11,873 nt of DNA from assembly GCA_046537735.1 (NCBI GenBank), contig JBKHKH010000054.1, forward strand, positions 1 to 11,873, given 5' to 3'. The notes under the pieces are model-generated. The model had not been told where the DNA came from. It ran no database searches and was given only the letters and a program-made list of their open reading frames with translations. The position numbers and the translations under genes are program-made. Position 1 is the stretch's first letter. The number at the start of each line of letters is the position of its first letter. The DNA is from JdFR-22 sp046537735 (GTDB lineage Archaea; Halobacteriota; Archaeoglobi; Archaeoglobales; Archaeoglobaceae). This document shows, one piece after another, positions 5,627-11,873 of this stretch.

Positions 5627-7585
5627 ATGGTCAACGATAGAATTGGAGTTTATATATGCCACTGCGGAGGGAACATCTCCGACGTAGTGGACAGTGATAG
5701 AGTAGCCGAAGCTGTTCAGAACTTTCCAAACGTTGCACTGGCGAAGTCATTCATGTTCATGTGCTCCGATCCGGGTCAGCAGATGATAGAAGAGGACATA
5801 AAGGAAATGGGTTTGAACGGGGTTGTAGTTGCTTCCTGCTCACCCCATCTGCACGAAACCACATTTAGAAAGGCAGTGGCGAGAGGTGGTCTAAATCCAT
5901 ATCTCTTTGATCACATAAACATCAGGGAGCACGTATCGTGGTGCCACAGCCACGAAAAAGAAGAGGCAACGGATAAAGCCATAGCACTGGTTAAATCTGG
6001 AATTGCAAAAGTCAGTGGGGCAAAAGAATTGCAGAGCATAAGGGTAGAGATGCCTCCTAGAATTTTGATCATAGGGGCCGGAATCTCCGGTATGAGATCG
6101 GCAATAGCTCTATCCAAGCTGGGGATCGAGGTTCATCTGGTAGAAAATCAACCTTTCGTAGGAGGTAGGGTTGCACAGATATACGGAGCCTATCCCTCAG
6201 GAAAAACAGGTATAGAATTGGTTGATGAACTGATTGAGGAGCTGAAGAAGGAGGAAAATATCCATCTGTATACCAATGCGGAAGTTGAATCAGTTGACGG
6301 GTTCGTGGGCAATTTCGAGGTTGAGGTTCAGGTAAATCCCAGGTATGTGGTCTCCAATAGCTTCCACATTGATAAAGCGATCGAGGCGTGCCCCATAGAA
6401 GTTCCAGATGAATTCAACTATGGAATAACCACCAGAAAGGCGATATACTATCCTTATCCAAACGCATATCCTGAGTTACCGGCAATAGATATGGATGCGT
6501 GCAATAAGTGCGGCGAGTGCGTAAACCTCTGTGGCGATGCAATTGATCTGGATCAGTCTCCGGAGAAAAAGCATATCAAGGTGAGTATGATCACTTTTGC
6601 CACCGGTTTTGATCCTTATGAACCACAAGAGGGTGACTATGGTTATAAACAGGTCAGCAATGTGATTACTCTTCCTCAATTTGAGAGATTACTGGCCCAG
6701 GGTAAAGAAGGGAAACTGGAGTACAATGGTAAGGAGATCAAGGATATACTGTTTATCTACTGTGTAGGCAGTAGAGGAGAAGGAGGTCACGAGTATTGCT
6801 CTCGATACTGCTGTACCGCTACCTTAAACGCCGCAAAAGCTGCCACCGAGAAATTTGGAGCGAGAACTTTCCACGTCTATAAAGATATGAGATCATACGG
6901 TAAATATGAAACCTATTATGAAGACGAGGGTAAAAATGGTGCCACATTCTTAAGATTTTCACCGCAAAACCCGCCGGAAGTAACTCAGAATGAGAATAAG
7001 GTCAAGGTCAGGGTAAAAGACGAGTTGACATTCGGAGAGAATTTCCAGGTGCCGGCCGATCTGGTGGTTTTATCTGTGGGTATGGTACCCAGAGAAACCA
7101 GGGCAGTCTCTATGCTAAGAGTTCCTCACAGTGGTGACGGATTTTTAGAAGAAGTACATCCCAAGTTAAGGCCAGTGGAGACAGCAATAGGCGGGGTTCT
7201 TATTGCTGGCACCTGTCAAGCACCAAAGGACACTGTTGAAGCGACTGCTTCTGCGTCAGCTACATCTGCAAAAGCTTCAACCGTTCTACTCAAAGGATAT
7301 ACTGAACTGGATCCCTTTATCATAGAAATTGACCGGAATAAATGTACAGGAAGTGGGAAATGCGTTGAAGAATGCCTATTTAGCGCTATAGAATTGAAAG
7401 AAGTGGATGGCGAGAAGAAAGCCTTCGTTACAGAAGCTATATGCAGGGGTTGCGGAGCTTGTGCAAGAGTATGTCCAGAAGAAGCCATAAACCTCAGAGG
7501 ATATACATATGACCAGTTGAGATCTCAGATCGACGCCATGTTCAAGGAAGCGAAGGTTGACACCTCACCCAGGGAGGTGGTGTGA
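5627..7585 (+). CDS. hdrA: Full-length HdrA-like protein with degenerate cluster motifs, 652 residues
   Basis: Domain order is that of HdrA: an N-terminal domain with CHCG (11-14), CSDPGQ (46-51) and CSPHLHE (71-77); a Rossmann FAD motif at 149-155 (IGAGISG); VGGRVAQ; an inserted ferredoxin region; GSR with CSRYCC (381-396); and a C-terminal two-cluster ferredoxin (573-616). Several ligands are missing. The FPTLDCxxC segment reads YGAYPSGKTG (186-195), the first inserted cluster keeps only C255, and in the C-terminal domain the first motif has Ser576 in place of the second Cys and CL in place of CP. The second inserted cluster (C292/C295/C298/C302) and the last one (C606/C609/C612/C616) are intact. 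ATG at 5627 is preferred because GAGGTGAT (5615-5622) lies just upstream; GTG 5618 and ATG 5621 fall within that site. The role is electron transfer or bifurcation with the short HdrA. Confidence 0.92.
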   Translation: MVNDRIGVYICHCGGNISDVVDSDRVAEAVQNFPNVALAKSFMFMCSDPGQQMIEEDIKEMGLNGVVVASCSPHLHETTFRKAVARGGLNPYLFDHINIREHVSWCHSHEKEEATDKAIALVKSGIAKVSGAKELQSIRVEMPPRILIIGAGISGMRSAIALSKLGIEVHLVENQPFVGGRVAQIYGAYPSGKTGIELVDELIEELKKEENIHLYTNAEVESVDGFVGNFEVEVQVNPRYVVSNSFHIDKAIEACPIEVPDEFNYGITTRKAIYYPYPNAYPELPAIDMDACNKCGECVNLCGDAIDLDQSPEKKHIKVSMITFATGFDPYEPQEGDYGYKQVSNVITLPQFERLLAQGKEGKLEYNGKEIKDILFIYCVGSRGEGGHEYCSRYCCTATLNAAKAATEKFGARTFHVYKDMRSYGKYETYYEDEGKNGATFLRFSPQNPPEVTQNENKVKVRVKDELTFGENFQVPADLVVLSVGMVPRETRAVSMLRVPHSGDGFLEEVHPKLRPVETAIGGVLIAGTCQAPKDTVEATASASATSAKASTVLLKGYTELDPFIIEIDRNKCTGSGKCVEECLFSAIELKEVDGEKKAFVTEAICRGCGACARVCPEEAINLRGYTYDQLRSQIDAMFKEAKVDTSPREVV

Positions 7586-7918
7586 ATGGGAGAAAATAGT
7601 GAGAAAAAGAAGGAAACAGTTAAACTGCTGAGGAAGAAGAAAAAACCAGCCAAGGAAAATCTAGAGACACAAAAGGATCAAAGAAAGATCACCAAAGCCA
7701 TAAAAAAAGCATTGGAATCAGGTCCCAAGACAATTCCCCAGATCGCTGAAGAGTCCAACTTAAAGCCGAGCACTGTTGTGTGGTATCTCTTCTCCATTAG
7801 ACAATACGGTGAAGTCCAGGTAGAAGGTGAAGCAGAAGAAGGATATTATTCTTACAACTTGGTTGAAGAAGGTGTGGAAGAAGGTGAGACTGAAGAATCA
7901 GGTGCAGGAGGGGTGTGA
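7586..7918 (+). CDS. Winged-helix protein inside the Hdr operon, 110 residues
   Basis: ATG directly follows the hdrA stop (TGAATG) and is preceded by GGAGGTG six bases upstream. The first 40 residues are Lys-rich (KKKETVKLLRKKKK). Residues 34-92 look like a winged helix: helix KITKAIKKALES, helix TIPQIAEESN, recognition helix KPSTVVWYLFSIRQYG, and a wing EVQVEGEAEEGYYSYNLV. The tail (93-110) is very acidic. The recognition helix resembles those of ArsR/MarR-type or TFE-like regulators. Placement between hdrA and hdrC, not at the operon's end, suggests a dedicated regulator of this operon or an accessory protein made in step with the complex. It has no cysteine, so it is not an electron carrier. 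Confidence 0.82.
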   Translation: MGENSEKKKETVKLLRKKKKPAKENLETQKDQRKITKAIKKALESGPKTIPQIAEESNLKPSTVVWYLFSIRQYGEVQVEGEAEEGYYSYNLVEEGVEEGETEESGAGGV

Positions 7919-7919
7919 T

Positions 7920-8267
7920 ATGGCATCTGAGGCTGAAGCTGAAATTAAAAAAGAGCCGGAAGAATTATTTAGTGAAATCGATCCTGGATTCAAAGAAGAG
8001 ATCAAAAGGTTAGGTGGCGAAACAGTTATAGAGTGTTTCAATTGTGGAACATGTTCTGCCATTTGTCCTCTACATGAAAAATTGCCGCGGAGATTCATTC
8101 GCTATGTCCAGGTGGGGGCAAAAGACCGCATCCTGGAGAACGCCACAGAATTATGGCATTGTCTACACTGCGGTCTATGTAACTATACTTGTCCCAGAGG
8201 CGCAAAACCAGGTGACCTGATGTTGACCTTGAGGCGTTACGCCCTTAAAACCTGGAGGGGGCGTTGA
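7920..8267 (+). CDS. hdrC: HdrC-like ferredoxin subunit, 115 residues
   Basis: HdrC carries two [4Fe-4S] clusters that connect HdrA with HdrB. Both motifs are complete: CFNCGTCSAICP (C39/C42/C45/C49) and CLHCGLCNYTCP (C81/C84/C87/C91), separated by a helical segment PRRFIRYVQVGAKDRILENA typical of HdrC. The protein is shorter than many HdrC subunits and ends soon after the second cluster with a basic tail. There is no membrane segment, so the complex is soluble. The start at ATG 7920 lies one base after the previous stop and follows GGAGGGG (7907-7913). A longer frame from 7827 lies inside the winged-helix gene and is not used. It leads directly into the HdrB-like gene. Confidence 0.93.
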   Translation: MASEAEAEIKKEPEELFSEIDPGFKEEIKRLGGETVIECFNCGTCSAICPLHEKLPRRFIRYVQVGAKDRILENATELWHCLHCGLCNYTCPRGAKPGDLMLTLRRYALKTWRGR

Positions 8268-8269
8268 GC

Positions 8270-9496
8270 ATGTACCATCCAAAAGATATGGTCGATTTGA
8301 TAGCGGATAACGTTAAGAAGACGGGTAATCCATTTGGGGTGACCAATAAGAGCATCAACGACTGGTGGAGAGACGCCTCTCTGAAGCGGAATAGGACGAA
8401 CGGAGAATACATGTTGTTCACCGGAATGATGTATCAGATGGTGCCTTACATTGAGGAGATGACCGTTCAGCTCGAGAAGTGGGAAGACACCGGAAAACAG
8501 TCCCTCATTAAGTACGCAAAATACCTTCCCAAGTTTTTGATGGGCCTTTATCTAAGAACCAGGACAGACAGCAAAATAAAAAAGGAGTACGACAATATCC
8601 TGCTCAACATAGTCAAGGTGCTGAGAAGATCTGATGTGGATTTTTACTATAACCCCGAACTGGATTATTACAGTGGTATTTTGCTCTACGATATGGGTGA
8701 CGATGAGGCCTTTAAAGATCATGCAAAACTGGTGGCAAGGAAACTAAAAGAGAATGGTGTAAAGAAGATCGTTACCGTGGACCCTCATACGACCTATGCT
8801 CTAAAGGTACTTTATCCCAAATACACTGGAGAGGAGTTCGAGGTCAAAACTTATTTTGAGTTGCTGGATATAGATATAACTCAAAGCAAATTGTACCTGG
8901 AAGGAGAGAAATCGAGTGAGAACTCTCGAGTAACTATACACGATCCCTGCTTTTACGGCAGGTATCTGGAGCTCTCAGATAAGCCTAGAAGAGTTCTGAC
9001 GGATCTGGGACTTACTTGTGACGATATTAGGAGAAGCCAAACATTTACAGACTGTTGTGGAGGTCCAGCCGAATCTCTTTCTCCCAAACTGTCCAATGAA
9101 GTTAGAAACCGGAGGATTGAAGAATTAAGCAAAAGTGATAGCCCCTTGGTGACCATGTGCCCCATTTGCCTGGCAAATCTGCGTAAATCAGTGGAAGTTG
9201 AAGATCTATCCAATAAAATAGTGAACCTTCTAACAGAAGGACCTCCTTTGCATATGATCGAACCTCTGCTTTTGTACTGGCAGATCGAGAAAGAAGGCGG
9301 AGAAGTATCCAAAGAGAGATTAAGAGAGATCGGAAGGGAGTACGGTCAATCAGGTGTTCTGGGAAGCCACTTCGTTGGAAAGGAACCGTTTTTGGTCAAG
9401 AAAGGTGTGGATAAAAGAGCACTCACACCAAAGGCAGAGAAATTGGTAGAATCTTATCAGGACTGGCTCGAAAAACAGGAAAAATCTGGGCAATAA
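8270..9496 (+). CDS. HdrB/HdrD-like CCG-domain protein with one intact cysteine site and an extra C-terminal domain, 408 residues
   Basis: HdrB and HdrD reduce disulfides at non-cubane [4Fe-4S] clusters held by cysteine-rich CCG domains, usually two. Here the second domain is intact: HDPCFYGRYLE (C227), DCCGGPAES (C262/C263) and CPICLAN (C297/C300). The first domain keeps the fold pattern (LFTGMMYQMVPYIE at 49-62; VARKLKENGVKKIVTVDP at 155-172) but has no cysteines: the LFTGC position is Met, CCG reads YYSG, and the CxGC position reads DPHTT. Residues 331-403 form an added domain 75% identical to the end of the protein at 2038-2505. ATG 8270 follows GGAGGGG (8254-8260) by nine bases; TTG 8264 is rejected. 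It is probably the terminal reductase of this complex, with a substrate that may not be CoM-S-S-CoB. Confidence 0.9.
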   Translation: MYHPKDMVDLIADNVKKTGNPFGVTNKSINDWWRDASLKRNRTNGEYMLFTGMMYQMVPYIEEMTVQLEKWEDTGKQSLIKYAKYLPKFLMGLYLRTRTDSKIKKEYDNILLNIVKVLRRSDVDFYYNPELDYYSGILLYDMGDDEAFKDHAKLVARKLKENGVKKIVTVDPHTTYALKVLYPKYTGEEFEVKTYFELLDIDITQSKLYLEGEKSSENSRVTIHDPCFYGRYLELSDKPRRVLTDLGLTCDDIRRSQTFTDCCGGPAESLSPKLSNEVRNRRIEELSKSDSPLVTMCPICLANLRKSVEVEDLSNKIVNLLTEGPPLHMIEPLLLYWQIEKEGGEVSKERLREIGREYGQSGVLGSHFVGKEPFLVKKGVDKRALTPKAEKLVESYQDWLEKQEKSGQ

Positions 9497-9503
9497 GCCA
9501 TTA

Positions 9504-9524
9504 ATTTTTATTTTATTTTATTTT
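9504..9524 (+). terminator. T-rich terminator of the Hdr operon
   Basis: Runs of T interrupted by A (TTTTTATTTTATTTTATTTT) begin eight bases after the stop of the last operon gene. No hairpin is needed for archaeal termination at such a site. Confidence 0.55.
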
Positions 9525-9718
9525 CAAGGTCCCATACTTTCATCTTAAAGTAAAAATCAAAATAGAGAGAAAATAGAGAGTTACTTTTTTGTTTCTGTGG
9601 TATAAACTATAGATTATGGTATCGTAAGATGCCACGCGACTTCAGAACGCATTTCTGGATGGTTCACAGGCTTTAATTGAATAAATAAATGGAAAAAATT
9701 TGGTTTATCAATTTTGGT

Positions 9719-10129
9719 TTATCCGTACATCACTTCGAAGTTGTTGTGTTTTTTGGATATATTGTCGATCTCCTCTAATTTGCTTCTTATTTGGCGGACA
9801 AATGGATCTTTGTCGTGTTCTTCCAGTCTTTTTGTAATTTCATCTATTTTTTCTGGAGATACGAATTCGATAAGATCTTCTAATATGCAGTAGATTTCTA
9901 TGAATTCAATAGAGAATATGTATCCAAGTGTAGTTATGTTTTCAGTTAACGAACTGACCAGGTAGAGTATAGAGCCAAGAGAGCTCCCCCCTCTCATTGA
10001 ATCTTGTATCTCTGGTTGTTGAAGGATCTGACTGGCTTGCTTCATCTTCATTTGACTGACTTCTTCCAGTTCTTTGTAAGTCTCCTTTTTCTTCCTTAGC
10101 ATTTGTTTGCATCTTTCTTCTTTTTCCAT
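9719..10129 (-). CDS. Helical protein of unknown function, 136 residues
   Basis: I do not recognise this protein. The ATG at 10129-10127 follows GGGGTG (10141-10136) by six bases, and the gene begins 20 bases after the stop of the universal stress protein gene, so the two form an operon. Residues 1-38 form a charged, Lys/Glu/Gln-rich helix with coiled-coil character, followed by a Gly/Ser break (47-52). Residues 53-90 are hydrophobic with few charges (GSILYLVSSLTENITTLGYIFSIEFIEIYCILEDLIEF), perhaps a buried helical hairpin; they are interrupted by polar residues, so a membrane segment is unlikely. The end (92-128) is a second charged helix. The protein may be a partner of the stress protein. 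A longer start inside the preceding gene's end is not supported. Confidence 0.75.
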   Translation of the reverse strand: MEKEERCKQMLRKKKETYKELEEVSQMKMKQASQILQQPEIQDSMRGGSSLGSILYLVSSLTENITTLGYIFSIEFIEIYCILEDLIEFVSPEKIDEITKRLEEHDKDPFVRQIRSKLEEIDNISKKHNNFEVMYG

Positions 10130-10149
10130 CGTTGACACCCCTGAAAAAA

Positions 10150-11100
10150 TTAGCAAGGAACTATGAGAACTGGCTTCTTGGATTTTCTCATTACTGGATT
10201 GGCTCTGCTCTTCATTAAGAACTCTTTTACCGTTTTCCTGTCACATTTGCCCAAGATTATCATGGAAGCATCTATATCCTCAGCGGTTTCCAGGATATTT
10301 TCAGGTGCGTTGCCAACAGCGATTCTGTTTCTGGATGGAAAAGAGAATATCTGGGAATATGACTCCAGCTCGCCTTCTGCTTTGCTAACATTCTCTTCAA
10401 CTTCTTGCTGGCTGCCATAGTCTATTACATGTAACAATACACCTTCCTTTACTCTCTCTGCGAACTTGCTTACTGTGTCTGCAACACGATCGGAACAGGT
10501 AGAGAAGTCCAGAGCTATAAGTGGTCTATCGAACATTCCTTTGTAATCAATTTCTTCTTTGGGTCTGTTCATTTCCTCATCCCATTCGTACTTCAGTAAA
10601 AGTATAGGTATACTGCACTTTCTGGCCACATTTTTAGCGGGTCCTACTATCAGATCCCTGAGTACGGTTTTACTCTTTGTAGGAAGGACTATCAGATCGA
10701 TCATTTCACAATGCGCTTTCTGGACAACGTCACAATAAGGACAAACCCCTTCTGGAAGGATCTTGCTTTTATTTAATAGCAATGAATAATGCGATCTTAT
10801 CCCTCTTTCTATAAGACCTCCGGTAATCGCCTTAAGATCTTCTATAGCTTTTCTCTTCACCTCAGCAAAATAATTGGTGTCCTCAGGTATTTCATAGACT
10901 ATAGATACTTCAAAACTACCTGTAACTTCATATTTACTTCTTGGTATGCTCTTAATTTTGGTTACTAAACCATTTTTATCAGGTACCTCATATATGACAG
11001 GCCCATCATGTCCCATGTGCGATAGCTCAGGGATACAATTATCTAATGCATGTATTGATACCTCAGATAGGTCCGTCGGGTACAAAACACCTTTAAACAT
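10150..11100 (-). CDS. Tandem universal stress protein (two UspA domains), 316 residues
   Basis: Two UspA-like domains are joined in one chain: domain 1 begins FKGVLYPTDLSEVSIHAL and ends IPILLLKYEW (2-173), and domain 2 begins FDRPLIALDFSTCSDRVADTV and ends KPVLIVP (190-315). UspA domains respond to stress, and some bind ATP through a GxxGx9G(S/T) motif. Both sites are degenerate: domain 1 reads PTKSKTVLRDLIVGPA (140-155) and domain 2 reads LGKCDRKTVKEFLMKSRA (283-300), so ATP binding is doubtful. Domain 1 has an unusual long insert (about 36-80) and a CPYC pair (C120/C123) near C131. ATG 11100 follows GGGGTG (11112-11107) by six bases; an upstream ATG at 11121 lacks a site of that quality. 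It is co-transcribed with the 136-residue gene. Confidence 0.88.
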   Translation of the reverse strand: MFKGVLYPTDLSEVSIHALDNCIPELSHMGHDGPVIYEVPDKNGLVTKIKSIPRSKYEVTGSFEVSIVYEIPEDTNYFAEVKRKAIEDLKAITGGLIERGIRSHYSLLLNKSKILPEGVCPYCDVVQKAHCEMIDLIVLPTKSKTVLRDLIVGPAKNVARKCSIPILLLKYEWDEEMNRPKEEIDYKGMFDRPLIALDFSTCSDRVADTVSKFAERVKEGVLLHVIDYGSQQEVEENVSKAEGELESYSQIFSFPSRNRIAVGNAPENILETAEDIDASMIILGKCDRKTVKEFLMKSRANPVMRKSKKPVLIVPC

Positions 11101-11145
11101 TTTCCTCACCCCATTAAACATTAAATTTCAATTCAAACAGCCCAA

Positions 11146-11153
11146 CATAAAAC
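11146..11153 (-). promoter_or_regulatory. TATA-like box of the stress-protein operon
   Basis: On the minus strand TTTTATGT, preceded by CCTAG, lies about 26 bases ahead of a plausible start near 11123, giving a leader of roughly 23 bases with a GGGGTG ribosome-binding site. This is the only well-placed candidate upstream of the gene. Confidence 0.35.
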
Positions 11154-11504
11154 TAGGAATTCTAAAGCATTACTGAGAAAGATCTTCTTTTTTTACTACT
11201 CCTCATTGGAGAACGGTAAATGTTTGGGACAATAAAACAGTTTTCTTGTGTGGTGATTAAAACTAGAATATAGTTTTTGCTTCTAACCAGTAGTTTTTTA
11301 TGTTTGGGTTTAAAATTTTTCTTCTGACATAAACTAACTTCCCTTTCTTATAGCATCACCCCTTAGTATATACTATTGATTCCTAATTATTTAAGTTTTT
11401 CGCTAAACCTAAAAATCCTGACTGAAATTGCCACATTTGACCACTATTTTTGGATGAGGATAATTGTATTAGATTTATCGTAGCGTGAATACTGAGCCAA
11501 ATTT

Positions 11505-11521
11505 GCATGCTATGTGCATGC
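11505..11521. repeat. Two GCATGC palindromes one helical turn apart
   Basis: GCATGC occurs at 11505-11510 and 11516-11521, eleven bases apart, so both sites face the same side of the helix. This resembles a dimeric operator. Between 11122 and 11504 I find no convincing gene, only AT-rich sequence. Confidence 0.3.
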
Positions 11522-11632
11522 TGATTCATACTAATTTTAATAGATAAACAAACAACCACTAATCAAGCAAGAGAGGAGAAAGTGCATTGAATAACCTCCT
11601 TAGCTGGAGTATTTCAGGCGAACCAAATGGTC

Positions 11633-11700
11633 TGGAGTCCCGGGGGGTGACACCTCTCCAACCGGCACACGGGTAAAACCCTTTTTGCACCGGGGCTTTT
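11633..11700 (+). ncRNA. GC-rich structured island, candidate non-coding RNA
   Basis: This block is much richer in G and C than its surroundings and dense in self-complementary pieces: GGGTAAAACCC (11671-11681), CCGG (11662-11665) with CCGG (11690-11693), CCCGG (11639-11643) with CCGGG (11690-11694), and the near-palindrome GGGGGGTGACACCTCTCC (11643-11660). These pairings are alternatives, not one unique fold. TTTTT follows at 11697-11701, and a TATA-like stretch (ATTTTAATAGA, 11533-11543) lies upstream. In AT-rich archaeal genomes such islands often mark structured RNAs, but I cannot assign a family and the strand is uncertain. Confidence 0.3.
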
Positions 11701-11814
11701 TCAGGATACTGTATAGTATTTCAGTAGTGAGGGAAATATAGGAGAAAATATGGACAAGTACCTGTTAAATCTAAAATAAAAGAATGGAGATGGGGGGATT
11801 GAGTTCGCCTTATC

Positions 11815-11873
11815 TCAGTGGTCCATCTCGTATTCTGGTCTTCTTATCTGAACTGTTAATCGATTAGTATCCT
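11815..11873 (-). CDS. Possible 3' end of a minus-strand gene, cut by the window edge
   Basis: Reading inward from the right edge on the minus strand, one frame is open for 18 codons and ends LTVQIRRPEYEMDH followed by TGA (11817-11815). AGA codons for Arg match local usage, and a T-rich stretch (ATTCTTTTATTTTAG) follows the stop, as behind other genes here. Eighteen open codons alone are not significant, so this is a tentative call. Confidence 0.25.
   Translation of the reverse strand, partial: DTNRLTVQIRRPEYEMDH

Noticed and set aside
9700..9723. Direct repeat TTGGTTTATC twice at the end of the 136-residue gene
   Set aside because: It is short, AT-rich and partly within the coding end; likely chance.
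11383..11529. 48-codon minus-strand frame beginning MNQHAHSMQIW
   Set aside because: It has no ribosome-binding site, no promoter at a suitable distance and no recognisable family; such a length is expected by chance.
11750..11779. Nine-codon frame MDKYLLNLK after AGGAG
   Set aside because: It is too short, and no downstream gene exists for which it could be a leader peptide.

Overview
The window looks archaeal. Start codons follow GGAGGTG- or GGGGTG-type Shine-Dalgarno sites, AT-rich TATA-like boxes lie about 25-30 bases ahead of inferred transcript starts, arginine is mostly AGA/AGG, and the central operon encodes heterodisulfide reductase (Hdr) type electron-transfer proteins. The genome is AT-rich, especially between genes. 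The genes fit a methanogen-related or other anaerobic archaeon, but no mcr, hydrogenase large subunit or rRNA is present, so I do not name a lineage.

Layout: (1) 148-1557, a 469-residue protein of unknown function, followed by a bidirectional hairpin/T-tract and a previously untracked 36-residue, strongly basic peptide gene on the minus strand (1600-1710). (2) 2038-2505, a 155-residue protein with a coiled-coil-like N-terminus and a C-terminal domain that reappears fused to the HdrB-like protein 7 kb away. (3) 2506-3686, about 1.2 kb without a convincing gene. It holds two related, promoter-preceded elements that can fold into a covarying pseudoknot (candidate small RNAs), a hairpin with two 20-bp tandem repeats that may be an insertion-sequence remnant, and palindromes next to TATA-like boxes. 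(4) 3687-9496, a tightly packed plus-strand operon: a small putative DNA-binding protein, an MvhD/FlpD-like protein, a short HdrA, a full-length HdrA, a winged-helix protein, HdrC and an HdrB/HdrD-like protein with the extra C-terminal domain. Genes overlap or sit 0-9 bases apart. (5) 9719-11100, a minus-strand pair converging on the operon: a tandem universal stress protein and a helical protein of unknown function. (6) 11101-11873, mostly non-coding, with a GC-rich, structured island near 11633-11697 and perhaps the last codons of a minus-strand gene at the right edge.

The operon appears to encode a soluble electron-transfer or electron-bifurcating complex assembled from altered parts. The short HdrA keeps the CxxC after the FAD site and both inserted ferredoxin clusters but lacks the N- and C-terminal domains. 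The long HdrA keeps those terminal domains but has lost the CxxC and one inserted cluster. The MvhD-like subunit lacks the usual first cysteine pair and carries a different CxxC, and the HdrB-like subunit keeps only one of two cysteine-rich (CCG) domains. The pieces look complementary, as if the usual HdrA homodimer had become a heterodimer, and the single CCG site suggests that the substrate may not be the methanogenic CoM-S-S-CoB heterodisulfide. These functional statements are inference from motifs.
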